A stretch of 64,000 bases of DNA from Adiantum capillus-veneris (taxonomy: Eukaryota; Streptophyta; Polypodiopsida; Polypodiales; Pteridaceae), in assembly GCA_014529385.2 (NCBI GenBank), contig CM043967.1, forward strand, positions 9,625,501-9,689,500, read 5' to 3'. The position numbers and the translations under genes are program-made. The stretch's first letter is position 1; every line of letters starts with the position of its first letter. Shown piece after piece: positions 20,799 to 31,137 of this stretch. The notes under the pieces are model-generated. The model was not told the origin of the DNA and did no database searches. It saw only the letters and a list, made by a program, of their open reading frames with translations.

Positions 20799-22251
20799 TG
20801 TCACCAGCATGTGACTACTATCTATCCTTTTTGTTGATTTCTTTCTTATTATTTATTTATTTTCACTTTTTGGAAACACCCCTCGGGAAATCTAACTGCC
20901 CTGCATTGCATAGCTAGTGGAACTGTTCAGAGGGAGTCCAGGCCTGAGGGCAAGAGAGCACTAAGGTTGGACAAGGACTATGGTTAGCCAAAGTGGGGTC
21001 ATTGACTAGCCAAAGTGGAATCCTTTGCTACAGAGGCTACATTTCAGTTCTTGGTGTGGTTGCAGTGTACAAAGAGGGTCAGATGACCTAGAAAGATATA
21101 ATGGCAGCATCTCCTAAAATTTAGGGAATTGCTATTTTGGGACCTGAAAATGTGTTCACGTCATTACCTCCGAAATGACAAGGGGAACATTTTATTACTC
21201 TGCCGTGAAGTCAATTGGGCAACCGGTCGGGAGATTTTTAGGCGGCAACCCCGAAACGGGAAATAGCCTGTAAATGTGCCAAGTGGCACATTTCTGTGCA
21301 CTTTCCTCATGCAAGAAGAAGTGGCGCTGATTTTAGGAGAGGAGAGGCCCATTTTCAGTCTGTCACGAGTTGAGAGCTATGGAGTGCTTCCTTTCCCTCT
21401 TATGTACAGTGCGGTGTCAGGAGTGATGCCCTGCACGCTACGCATTGCCCTCTCTCTCTCCCCTATGGCAGTATGTTATGTCCCTCTAGTGGGCTTTTCA
21501 ATCGACCAATGTACAGTTGTGTGGGTTCATGCGCGATTGCCGAGGCAAGAGCCTCTTGCATAGGTACTGGATTAGCTAGCGGCTGATCCCCTGCAGGTAC
21601 AGGTGATTCGGAGAGGTTTCACGTGCGACATCTCGTCCGATTCAAAGGGCAAGTAGCCCTACAGGTGCGGGAGCTCGAGGACTTGCTACGGATGCGACCG
21701 GCACGCAAAACGGAGCCCGAAACAGTGAATTACAGCCTGCTGTGTATTTTTGCAGGTTTAGGGTTTTGGCCCTAAACGGACCCTATTAGCCCCAGGAGGT
21801 TCGAGGACGCGATCTGGCGCATTTTCGGGGCAGAAAACAGAGAATTCAGCGTGCTGCAGATTCTCGCCAGGTTTTGCAAAGTGTCTGTATGCGTCGGGAA
21901 AGTCATCCAATGCGTGGGAATATTGACTGTGAAGGGTCTTAGTACAATTATGCTACGGAAATCAGGCCATAACAGTTGAAATTCAACCAGGATTGTGCGG
22001 GGCAGCTTGTAGGGAACCACAACTTTTATTCCCCATGTTAAAGAATAAAGCAATACCGAAAGGGGCGCCTAAGTTAGGGGCCAGTCTGGTGTCGGTCTTC
22101 TCATACAGATGCAATCTAGCAACCTGTATCCCTTTCCCCTTTGTTGTGTCTTGAAAGTACAGGTAAAGTGGGTGGAAAATTAGATGGTGAAAGCAAATAA
22201 GGTTCAAGTCTAAGGTCTACCGTCCTTTTTGGATTAAACAGGCCGGTTTCA
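20799..22251 (+). repeat. C1 5' LTR
   Basis: 1453 bp from TGTCACCAGCATGTGAC to CCGGTTTCA, homologous over its whole length to 58139-59602. AATAAA at 22044-22049 heads the shared R/U5 box (to 22069). Confidence 0.92.
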
Positions 22252-22268
22252 TGGTTCCATTGCCGGGA
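22252..22268 (+). promoter_or_regulatory. C1 primer-binding site (tRNA-Glu type)
   Basis: TGGTTCCATTGCCGGGA abuts the LTR end. From memory of plant tRNA-Glu(CUC) 3' ends, this is complementary at all but one position. The other families here use the initiator-Met type site. Confidence 0.7.
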
Positions 22269-22358
22269 TTAAATCACTTTTTCCCATAGAAGTGATCCTT
22301 GGTCAGTTTGGGCTTGAAGACACAGGGGATCATAGACCAGACACAGGGAATTGCAATT

Positions 22359-24014
22359 ATGGCTGACAGACCAGATGATGTGACTGAAGAGGTTTCCTCC
22401 TCACAGGGTCAACAGACACATGAAGTGGGTGAGTCTTCAAGACCACCACAGACGGATGATGATATATTCAGGACCCAGTTGGCTACTGCTATAGCTATGT
22501 TCACACAAGTAATGCAGAACCCGAGGTTTTTAGCCTTTTTGCAACCTCCTCTTCCGTCTTAGCAAGTTGGGTCACTGGATCATATTCAAAAGCATGTTAA
22601 GGCTCAAGCACAGGTGATTCATACTGCAGAGTCAATGGAAACATCTGTACACTTGACGGAGAATATGCAGTCTCCACAACCTGTGCCTAAGGTGCAAGAA
22701 CAGGTGGCTGAGATGCCAGTCTTTCAAGCTGTACCCATTCATCCAGCCAGTTTTCAGCAGCCTATAGCTGGTTCTAATGGGCAGGGAAGCAACCTACAGG
22801 CTATGCAACAAGTCTTCCCACCACCTTCAGTACACCCTGGCTATTTTGAAGGTGGATCGGTATTCTAAAGCATGGTTGGTCATGCAACTGGAAATCAGTT
22901 TTATACGCCAGGAACAGTGTTCGGGGGTGCTCAAACAATGATGCCTAACCCCATGTATGGTGTCACGGGCATGCTACCAGGGTTTCAAAGCACTCAAGGC
23001 CAATTTGGGATGCCACAGACAAATTTTGGTATGGCTGGAATTACAAATCAACAGCCAAATATGGCATTTCCAGGTCAACTTAATAGCGGCCAAGGAACAG
23101 AGATGAACCCTAACAGTGTTCCCATGTTTCAGTCACTTCCATATGACAACTTAGCGCCGCTGGAGAAGCCAACTCCGTACAAAGAAGGTGGCAAAGGTGT
23201 GACATTCACGACCTTTACAGGGTTTGATGACAGGAAGAAGGCTCTCTCATTCCTCCGGCAGTTTGACAAGGCCTATGCAGGGGGGAACTTTACAGAGGCT
23301 TCAAAGGTCCGCAAGGCATCCACTTTCTTGACAGGGAATGCGGGACAATGGTGGACAACTTTATTGCTTCAAGGGCAAGCTCCGTCCACATGGATTTACT
23401 TCAAGTAGATTTTTGCAGCAGCATGGTTATCTGATGACTTTGAAGCAGATGTCGTGACAGAATGGCACCAGCTTAATGCTGCCACTTGCAAGAATCTGGA
23501 TGACTACAATCGGAAGTTTTGGAAAGCTCTACTTCCAGTAACTTCCTATAGGTTTGTGCCATTGACAGAACAGATTGAAAAATACTGTTGTGGCCTATCC
23601 AAAGGATTGAGAAAGTACTGCACGAAGACCAAAGTCACTACTTTGACGCAGCTCATCGAGGTAGCAAACACTGGCAATGGTTTGCTCAAGGGAGAAGATT
23701 GTGAATTTAATACTGCCGTCAAGGAAGGACCAGCCAAGAAAAATTCAGCGAAGTACGTTCCCAATGAGGTTCCTAAAGGGACTTAGGAGCCAGCCAATGC
23801 AGGGAAAGGCAAAGGTACGGCTGAATTAAAAAAGGGACCAGCAAAGAAATGGAAAAGACGTTTTTCTCGCAAGTCGGAAGAGCAAAAGAAGGTCCCGAGG
23901 TCAGAGAACAAATGCTTTATCTGTGAGCAGCCTGGCCAAATTGCTTTCAATTGTCCTCAAAAGAAAAGGCCAGCTGATTCTGAAGACAAGGAAGACAGGA
24001 AAGGAAAGAGGCCC
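22359..24014 (+). pseudogene. C1 Gag
   Basis: One frame starting MADRPDDVTEEVSSSQ and interrupted by stops at 22560 (TAG), 22866 (TAA), 23406 (TAG) and 23784 (TAG). After a Gln/Pro/Met/Gly-rich middle (22870-23150) comes the capsid: TFTGFDDRKKALSFLRQFD, GQWWTTL, and EWHQLNAATCKNLDDYNRKF. The knuckle at about 23910-23955 reads CFICEQPGQIAFNC, with Gln at the His position. The TAG codons at 22560 and 23406 also occur at the matching places in C2, so they are either older than both copies or recurrent. Gag would form the particle; this copy cannot make a full-length product without readthrough. Confidence 0.88.
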
Positions 24015-24428
24015 ATGGCTGGTCTAGTGCTAAATATGGTGGGCGACAAGCCAAATTCAGAGCTTTGTAGAGCATGGGGAAAGGTCAGGGATCAAACAGT
24101 GCTTATCTTCTTTGATCCAGGTGCCAAAGCCAACTTTATTTCCCCAGAATTGGCTTCAAAGTTGGGAATCAGACGTGAAGAGATGGGGTATAGAGCAGAG
24201 GCAGGTTTGGCATGTCGTGGCCATACAGAGGCTGTGACACCTATCATCGGAAAGTTGCGCCTACATATCCAGTCTTGTGTAGATGCTGAAGAAATTTATA
24301 TCATGCCACTGGACGCATGTAATGTGTTGCTAGGTATTCCTTGGTTGTTTCGTGTACAGGAATCATGGATACCTACAACAAAAAGATCACTGTACAGAGC
24401 AGGGGAAAGACTCACATTCTGGATGTAA
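24015..24428 (+). pseudogene. C1 retropepsin
   Basis: In frame with gag. Active-site segment FFDPGAKANFIS (DPG instead of DSG), followed by ELASKLGI, TPIIGKLRLHIQ and the late motif CNVLLGIPWLF. Compared with C2, one A is missing at about 24360, which shifts the frame and ends it at 24428. Confidence 0.86.
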
Positions 24429-24481
24429 AGCTTAAAGGGGAGTTTATTCCCATTGTATGAGCTTCTGCTATTACTTCTGTA

Positions 24482-25958
24482 ATGAAAAAGCATCTTTGTG
24501 TGTACATGGTTTTTGCACGTGAAGTGTCGGATTGTGATGAATCAAATTTATATGTGTTAGATAAAGAAAGGTCAATGTTTTTTCAACAAATAGTGATTGT
24601 TTTTCCGATTCATTACCGTCTCAATTACCGCCAGAGAGACCCGTCACCCGAGGACCATGCGATAGATTTGGTGCCAGGCAGTAGCCCACCAAATAAGCCT
24701 CCGTACAGGGTTAGTGCGGCTCAGCAGAAAGAGATAATGGGCCAAGTACAGGAGCTGTTAGAAAAGGGGTTGATTCAGCCCAGCTCATCTCCATTCTGTT
24801 CTCCAGTGTTGTTGGTGCAGAAAAAGGATGGCTCATGGCGTATGTGCATCGACTACCGTGCACTGAACAAGAATACCATCAAGAATAGGTTCCCTATACC
24901 TAGAATTTATGATATTATGGACAAATTAGAAGGAGCAGCTATGTTTAGCAGGATAGATCTAAAGAGTGGGTACCATTAGATCCGCATTAGATCAGAGGAT
25001 GTGCACAATACTGCTTTTAGAACAACGTTTGGCCTTTACGAATTTCTAGTGATGCCCTTTGGTCTCACAAATGCTCCTGCCACGTTCAATAGGATGATGG
25101 ACAGAATTTTCCGTCCACACCAGCAGTTTGTTGGTACATTCTTTGATGACATGATAGTCTAGACACTCAAAGAATGGAGAGGAGCATAGGCATCACTTGG
25201 CCATTGTGTTCAAAGAGCTACGCAGCCATAGGTTGCTCATCAATGCAAAGAAAAGTGAATTTTTTATGGAAGAGATTCACTTTCTGGGACACATTGTCTC
25301 AAAGGATGGTGTCAAAATGGATCCTGTAAAAGTTGAAGCGATCAAGTCATGGCCAGATTTGAAGACGGTGCACGATGTCCGAAGCTTCTTGGGACTATGC
25401 TCCTATTACAGAAGGTTTATCCGAAATTTCGCTGAGATTGCTTCACCTTTACATGCTTTTCAAAAGAAGGCAGTCACCTTCAGATGGACACATAAAGAGA
25501 TTTCAGCTTTTAATCTCTTAAAGGAAAAGATGACTTCAGATCCAGTCATTGTGTTGCCAGATCTTAGGAAGTCATTTGTGGTCCAATGTGACGCCTGCGG
25601 TAGTAGCATTGGTGCAGTGCTAATGCAAGATGGCAGGGTAGTAGCCTATGAGAGTAGAATCTTGCAAGGGCCAGAAAAGACTATGCAAATCTATGAAAAA
25701 GAACTGCAGGCCGTGATTCATGTGCTCTTAAGTTGGAAACACTACCTGCTAGGTGCAGATTTCGTTGTCCAAACAGATCATCAGACCTTGCGATACTTCT
25801 TGACACAGGCAACGCTATCTGAGAAGCATATGCGATGGGCAAATATCTTGTCCATGTTCCATTTTCAAATTGTGCATGTGGAACGCAAGAAGAACGTTGT
25901 GGCTGATGCCTTGTCAAGGAAGCCACAAATTTCAGCTGTCAATTCCTTATCATCATGA
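24482..25958 (+). pseudogene. C1 reverse transcriptase and RNase H
   Basis: RT fingers and palm ([27 protein letters not shown]) are open to 24979, where CAG has become TAG. The catalytic box FFDDMIV follows at about 25140, then a 4-nt insertion breaks the frame. From 25197 a 253-codon frame holds the RT end and RNase H (QCDACGSSIGAVLMQDG, YEKELQAVIH, TDHQTLRYF, VADALSRKP). These domains copy RNA into DNA and remove the template. All key residues I checked are present, but no single frame joins them. Confidence 0.9.
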
Positions 25959-25959
25959 A

Positions 25960-26310
25960 CTTGATGATATGAGGGAACATTATGCAAATGATGAAGATTT
26001 TGCAAGGGTCTTCGAGCAGCTAATGGATGGACAACGTCATGAACACTATCTTCTCAAAGATGGGTTCATGATGATGCATGGCAGATTGTGTCACAAAGCC
26101 ATTGCGACACAAAGTTATGGAAGAGAGTCATGTCCCACCGTATGCACGGCATCGTGGTATCGATGCTACAGTTAAAGCGGTTGAGACATTCTTTTCTGGC
26201 CTACATTGAGAAGAGATGTGGATGCCTTTGTGCGAGAATGCCTAAGATGCCAGAAGGTCAAGTTTGACAGGCAAAAGGCACCAGGGTTATTGCAACCACT
26301 ACCTATTCCA
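25960..26310 (+). pseudogene. C1 integrase N-terminal remnant
   Basis: Frame is lost by a 2-nt deletion at about 25943 relative to C2. HHCC zinc-finger sequence is recognisable to about 26270 (HVPPYA, HRGIDATVKAVE, RECLRCQKVKF), ending after LLQPLPIPD. The DD35E core is absent: sequence departs from C2 at about 26311. Confidence 0.85.
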
Positions 26311-26803
26311 GATAGTACAGATTGTACAGATTGCTAGAGTTGTACAGATTGTTAGTTTGGCAATTGCTCTTATGGAATGTCCAAAAGTTTGGTTAGTGCT
26401 ATAGAAGTGAGTATTTCTTGTCAGTTTGTCAAGAATACAGTAATTGCTTCTATTAAAGAGTACATGTGTAACTGCATTCTTAAACTGTCGGTTTGGATAT
26501 GCTCGAATGTGTTACTGGATCCAACGTGTACTAAAAGACAGTGGCAAAATGCGAAGCTACCATTTTGTCATTGGAAAGTTTGACTCAAAGCCATGGCAGA
26601 GTGCGAAGCTACCACTATGTCATTGGGAGAGGGTTTACACGTAGGCAATACATGTGTCAACGAGGTGGTGAATACACCAGGACTGACAATGAGCATGTAT
26701 GTGTCGTGCATGTGTCGATAGGTGTGCGCACACCCGAGTGTTGACCGTGAGCATGTACGACATAGATGCAAACGAGGATGTGTGAGATTTCAAGAGGGGG
26801 GTA
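26311..26803 (+). other. C1 filler replacing integrase, and polypurine tract
   Basis: About 480 bp with no recognised coding content stand where integrase core and chromodomain should be. It includes TACAGATTG repeats at about 26316-26355 and a two-copy repeat (GCGAAGCTACCA...TGTCATTGG at about 26550 and 26605). CAAGAGGGGGGTA at 26791-26803 is the polypurine tract. Confidence 0.75.
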
Positions 26804-27524
26804 TGTCACCAGCATGTGACTACTATCTATCCTTTTTGTTGATTTCTTTCTTATTATTTATTTATTTCACTTTTTGGAAACACCCCTCGGGAAATCTAAT
26901 TGCCCTGCATTGCATAGCTAGTGGAACTGTTCAGAGGGAGTCCAGGCCTGAGGGCAAGAGAGCACCAAGGTTGGACAAGGACTATGGTTAGCCAAAGTAG
27001 GGTCATTGACTAGCCAAAGTGGAATCCTTTGCTACAGAGGCTACATTTCAGTTCTTGGTGTGGCTGCAGTGTACAAAGAGGGTCAGATGACCTAGAAAGA
27101 TACAATGGTAGCATCTCCTAAAATTTAGGGAACTGCTATTTTGGGACCTGAAAATGTGTTCGCGTCATTACCTCCGGAATGACAAGGGGAACATTTTATT
27201 ACTCTACCGTGCAGTCAACTGGGCAACTGGTCGGGAGATTTTTAGGCGGTAACCCCGAAACGGGAAATAGCCTGTACATGTGCCAAGTGGCACATTTCTG
27301 TGCACTTTCCTCATGCAGGAAGAAGTGGCGCTGATTTTAGGAGAGGGGAGGCTCATTTTCAGTCTGTCACAGGTTGAGAGCTATGGAGTGCTTCCTTTCC
27401 CTCTTATGTATAGTGCGGTGCCGGGAGTGATGCCTTGCACGCTATGCACTGCCCTCTCTTTCCCCTATGGCAGTATGTTATACCCCTCTAGTGGGCTTTT
27501 CAATCGACCAATGTACAGTTGTGT
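26804..27524 (+). repeat. C1 3' LTR, truncated
   Basis: Matches 20799-21522 with a few percent difference and stops mid-LTR. The missing half would have held the R/U5 box. Confidence 0.9.
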
Positions 27525-27802
27525 ACCAGATTGTGCAATCATAAGTAGACCACTCTCGCCGACGAGAGTGGGGTCTTCGGAGGAGGGTTTTACAACGTCT
27601 CTGGTGTCGTATCTCTCTTCTCTCTCTATCTCTCAGTCTCATACACTTGCACGCACAGTGTCCATTCGCTTTGTTTGTGATCATAGCATTCTCTCACTAA
27701 GACGGAAGGCTCTACCTTCCATAAGAACAAAAAGAACCTTGAGCACAGTTCCGAGCACTTATCTTGAGCAAAGCGCAAACATTCATTCCACTGCACCTTA
27801 CA
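27522..27802 (+). repeat. B2 5' LTR, last part
   Basis: Matches 32051-32326 of the B2 3' LTR. It holds the hairpin at 27550-27571 and ends GCACCTTACA. Confidence 0.9.
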
Positions 27803-27803
27803 T

Positions 27804-27815
27804 TGATATCAGAGC
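27804..27815 (+). promoter_or_regulatory. B2 primer-binding site
   Basis: TGATATCAGAGC one base after the LTR, an initiator tRNA-Met-type site with one change. The leader 27816-28248 is non-coding and contains GAACCTCAAGA repeats at about 28150-28210. Confidence 0.85.
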
Positions 27816-28248
27816 TTTGGCAGTGTTCTGTATCACTCAAGGAAAGAACCACAAGAATCACAAGAAATTTTTTTGCTTGTTGCGGTCGCACTAACCCAAG
27901 TTCGCTTGGGCATGTCGATTCCTAATCGTGTTTTTGAAGAGTGACATGAATCCGAAGAAAGAAAGGCTTGTCCAGCCTCCCCTTGTGTCTCTTTTTACTC
28001 ATTGAGAGCGGACCGTGCACTTAGCGGCCGGCCAATCGACGTGAGGTGGGAAAAAGCAACCTTGGTGTGAGCGCAAGGCCGCCAAGGGGTGCGCCCGCGG
28101 AAAGGAGTAGAACTCTGGTGAAGAGAAATCCTCCTCAAACACGGTTTGCAAGTGAAAGAGAACCTCAAGAATCTCAAGAACCTCAAGAACCTCAAGACCC
28201 TCAAGAACCAAAGTTCCTCGTGGACTTAAGAACCAAAGATCATAGTGC

Positions 28249-29530
28249 ATGGTCGTCACCCGAAGCGGAATGGATACTTCGCATACAGGTGATGAGCATG
28301 AGAGAGGCGACGAAGAATTTTCCCCACCAAGAGATTTTTCCGACCCTCCCCCTTCGCCATCTACGCCACAAAGTGTACCAAACCCTATGGAGGCAATGGT
28401 CAAGCAGATGATCGACATGATGGCCAAACAAGAAGAGACTCGCATTGCCTTGGAACGCGAACGCGACGAACGAAAAGAAAGAAAAGACCTAAGAAAAGAA
28501 GAAGCGGTAGCAAGACGCGCGGTCTGGGAGGCAGAGCGTGAGGCTCAAAGAGAATTACGCACTCAAGAGTTGGTTCGACAAGTACTTGCCTCGAAGTCCG
28601 AACCAGCCAAAGATCGTGGGAGTTCCTCCAATGGCGCAAGCCACGATGCGGATTCCAACAACCCAGTCACACAGAGAAGTTGACTTTTAGTAAGTATGAT
28701 GGTAAGATGGATGCTACAGTTATTCATTCTTGGTTGCATCAATTTAATGCTTATTTTGTGACAACTAAGAAGACAGGGAATAGCAAGGTATTGACGGCAG
28801 CTATGTACCTTGCTGTTGATGCCATCAATTGGTACCACGCATTGCAAGAGGCACAGCTAGCCGCGCACCTCGAGGAAGGCGACGAACTCACGTCCCTGTC
28901 CTTCAGGTGGGCTGATTTCCAAGACAAGCTCAAGGTGCGGTTTATGCCACCTGAGTAGCTCGCACGATTAAAGGACGATTGACGCACTCTCAAGTAAAAT
29001 GGTATGCCAGTTATGTCTTTTTCTAATCGTGTTTTGCAGCTAGGTACCCAATTACGCAAGTTGGATGATGAACGCAAAGAGGCATTTCTTTATGGATTGG
29101 ACGAGTATATCAAGTACGATGTCGAGGTGCTCGATCCAATCGATCTCAACAAGGCGGTAGCGATTGCTCTCGCGCAGGAGATGAAGCACAACAAGGGAAA
29201 GCCTAAGGAGAACAAGACTTCCATAAGTACCTCGCAGACTTCTCAGAATCCTCAGAACGGTAAGAACGGTAAGAATGGTAACTCTTCTAACCAATCTTTC
29301 AACAGTCTCTCAGAAAAGAATTCTTCCAATGAACCTAAGGGTAAGGCTAACACAATTGCTAAACCTAAGCTTACTCCAGATGAAAAGGTAGCACAAGGAA
29401 TTGTAGGAGGATACATCACGTCGGAAGAGCAAAGCACTTATTCTAAGGAAGGTCGTTGTTTTCATTGTCACATTAAGGGTTACATAATAAGAACATTCCT
29501 AAGCTTGAATGGAATGAATCTAAAGAATCC
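28249..29530 (+). pseudogene. B2 Gag
   Basis: Starts MVVTRSGMDTSHTGDEHERG, with a charged, probably coiled-coil segment at residues 60-115. A 2-nt insertion at about 28672 shifts the frame; the capsid (TFSKYDGKMDATVIHSWL, FRWADFQDKLKVRFMPPE) runs from 28680. Stops follow at about 28956-28997 (TAG, TGA, TAA where B1 has sense codons), then GMPVMSFSNRVLQLGTQLRK from 29000. The knuckle at about 29455-29500 is CFHCHIKGYIIRT with Tyr for His and the last Cys lost, and a 1-nt deletion follows. Different lesions in B1 and B2 show both decayed independently after insertion. Confidence 0.85.
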
Positions 29531-29575
29531 ACAGAACCCACTTCCTCTGTCAATGCAATTAATGATAACACGAGT

Positions 29576-30255
29576 GTGCCCCAAGTTTCTCTTGACCCTC
29601 CCATTGATGATTCTCTCATTAAATGTTATGGTCAGGTGTCTGGGCAGCGTTTTGTCATATTGTTTGACCCAGGTAGTATGCATGATGTGATCAGTTCCTC
29701 TCTTGTTGGGAGAGCCCGCCTAGAAGTTAGTCAGAAATCTCCTCTCGAGGTCTTTGGCTTTGTTCCCGGTATGGACTCTCTTATCACGCAAGAGTGTCTT
29801 TGTCTTTTGTTTACAATTCAACAACAAGCTGCCTTCACTAGAAGATTTGTTGTCTCTCCTCTCTCAGGATGTGATATAATTTTGGGCATTCGATGGTTTC
29901 GTGATCTTAACCCTCTCATTGATTGGGAGGCTAACACTTTCACTCTCCATGCCAAAAGTGATTCTCCCATTGTCATTCGTGGAGAGTACATTGTTCATTC
30001 TCCCTCTGTCATTGCTAATATGCAGGACAAGATTGAAAGGATTCATGAGAAGGAGACTCTCTCAGTCTCTTCTTCTCCAAAGCATGACATACATGATTTG
30101 CATGATGATGATTTGAATGACAATGATAAGCATGATGATTTGGATGATAATGATAAGCATTTGCATGATCAAGATGTGATTTCTCACAAGCATGATGAGT
30201 TGCATGAAGATGACGTGATTGTTCACAAGGATGATGAGTTAGTTGATGTTTTTCT
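29576..30255 (+). pseudogene. B2 retropepsin and Asp/His-rich tract
   Basis: Protease active-site segment LFDPGSMHDVISS, then SGCDIILGIRWF and a linker (DWEANTFTLHAKSD, IVIRGEYIVHSPS) that B1 has lost. From about 30080 to 30250 the protein is a run of Asp, His, Asn, Lys and Leu (for example LHDDDLNDNDKHDDL). It is longer than in B1, so the tract changes length by repeat expansion. A single-base loss near 30255 puts the rest of the protein in another frame. His/Asp-rich tracts can bind metals; nothing here proves that. Confidence 0.8.
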
Positions 30256-30303
30256 AGCGAAGCTAATCTCGTTGCAGAATCGATCAATCACGAAGGATCG
30301 ATC

Positions 30304-31136
30304 TTGGCTCTCGAGTCGAGGTCCAAAGAACCCTCTCAAGAAGAATCGATCTTGGCTCTCGAGCCTAGGTCCAAAGAACCCTCACAAGAAGTATTATGTG
30401 TTCGCATGATTGATACGCACGCATTGTTCGAGTGTTTCTTTCGTGATCGTTTCCTGTATTTTAATCAGTGTTTTTATGTGATCCCTTTTCCTAGGCATGA
30501 CATACTGGACGTTGAGCACGTTTCACTCATGAATGAGCACGAATGTATGCGGATTGTTCATGAAAAGCTGAAAAGTATGCATTCAAGGAAGTCACATTCT
30601 CTGTCTCTTCCTTGGCATGACACATTCGTAGAACGAGCACAAGAAAGTATGAACACCAAGCATGCGCATTTCCGTTGTGAATGGCCACAGTTGATTGCTC
30701 TAGATGATAAGAGAAAGATTCGATCTCATTGTTTGCATATGTTTGGTGAACGGCTTGTCACTCCGTCTCTATGTTCATCTACATTGCATACACAGTCTTT
30801 AGAGAAGACAAGATTTTGTCCAGTCACTTTACATGGAATGGGTATGTTCATGGTTTTGTGTTGAAAATGGTTTCAGGAATTTTTAGCCATGGAGATTCTT
30901 GAAGAAGAAAGAAGCAGGACTCTAGACAAAGTTGAAGCATCGAAGGAGCCACAGAAGACTGTCGCTTTCGGCGCGGCCCAAAGAAGCAAGCGTTGCAGAC
31001 CTTTATGAAGTTCAAGTACCGCACGACCCACACATCAGAGTGGGCCGGCGAAGAGTCCCTTCCAGGATTTTGGTATTGGTGATCTCCCTCGATGCCATAC
31101 AGTTCGGTACGAGTACCTCACTTTGAAAAGGAGGGG
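30304..31136 (+). pseudogene. B2 third region, with chromodomain-like tail
   Basis: Two copies of an LxSRSKEPSQEE-type unit, then the conserved region (VLCVRMI, YFNQCFYVIPF, LDVEHVSLMNEHECM, ALDDKRKIRSHC) shared with B1 at 15935-17071. TGG has become TGA at 30862-30864. Beyond this, similarity continues through MEILEEERSRTLDKVE, and in another frame the KFKYRTTH and SEWAGEESLP segment of the chromodomain-like tail. The end runs into the polypurine tract GAAAAGGAGGGGA at 31125-31137. No known enzyme motif was found. Confidence 0.72.
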
Positions 31137-31137
31137 A

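Larger units (their letters stand above)
20799..27524 (+). mobile_element. Element C1: Ty3/gypsy, degraded, inside X/B2
   Basis: 5' LTR 20799-22251, tRNA-Glu-like primer site, gag, protease, RT, RNase H, part of integrase, non-coding filler, polypurine tract and a truncated 3' LTR (26804-27524). The 3' LTR breaks off at GTTGTGT, where B2 LTR sequence (TGTACCAGATTG) resumes with 3-4 bases shared. The break suggests a later deletion rather than a clean insertion end. C2 (58139-64000) is its sister. Confidence 0.9.
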
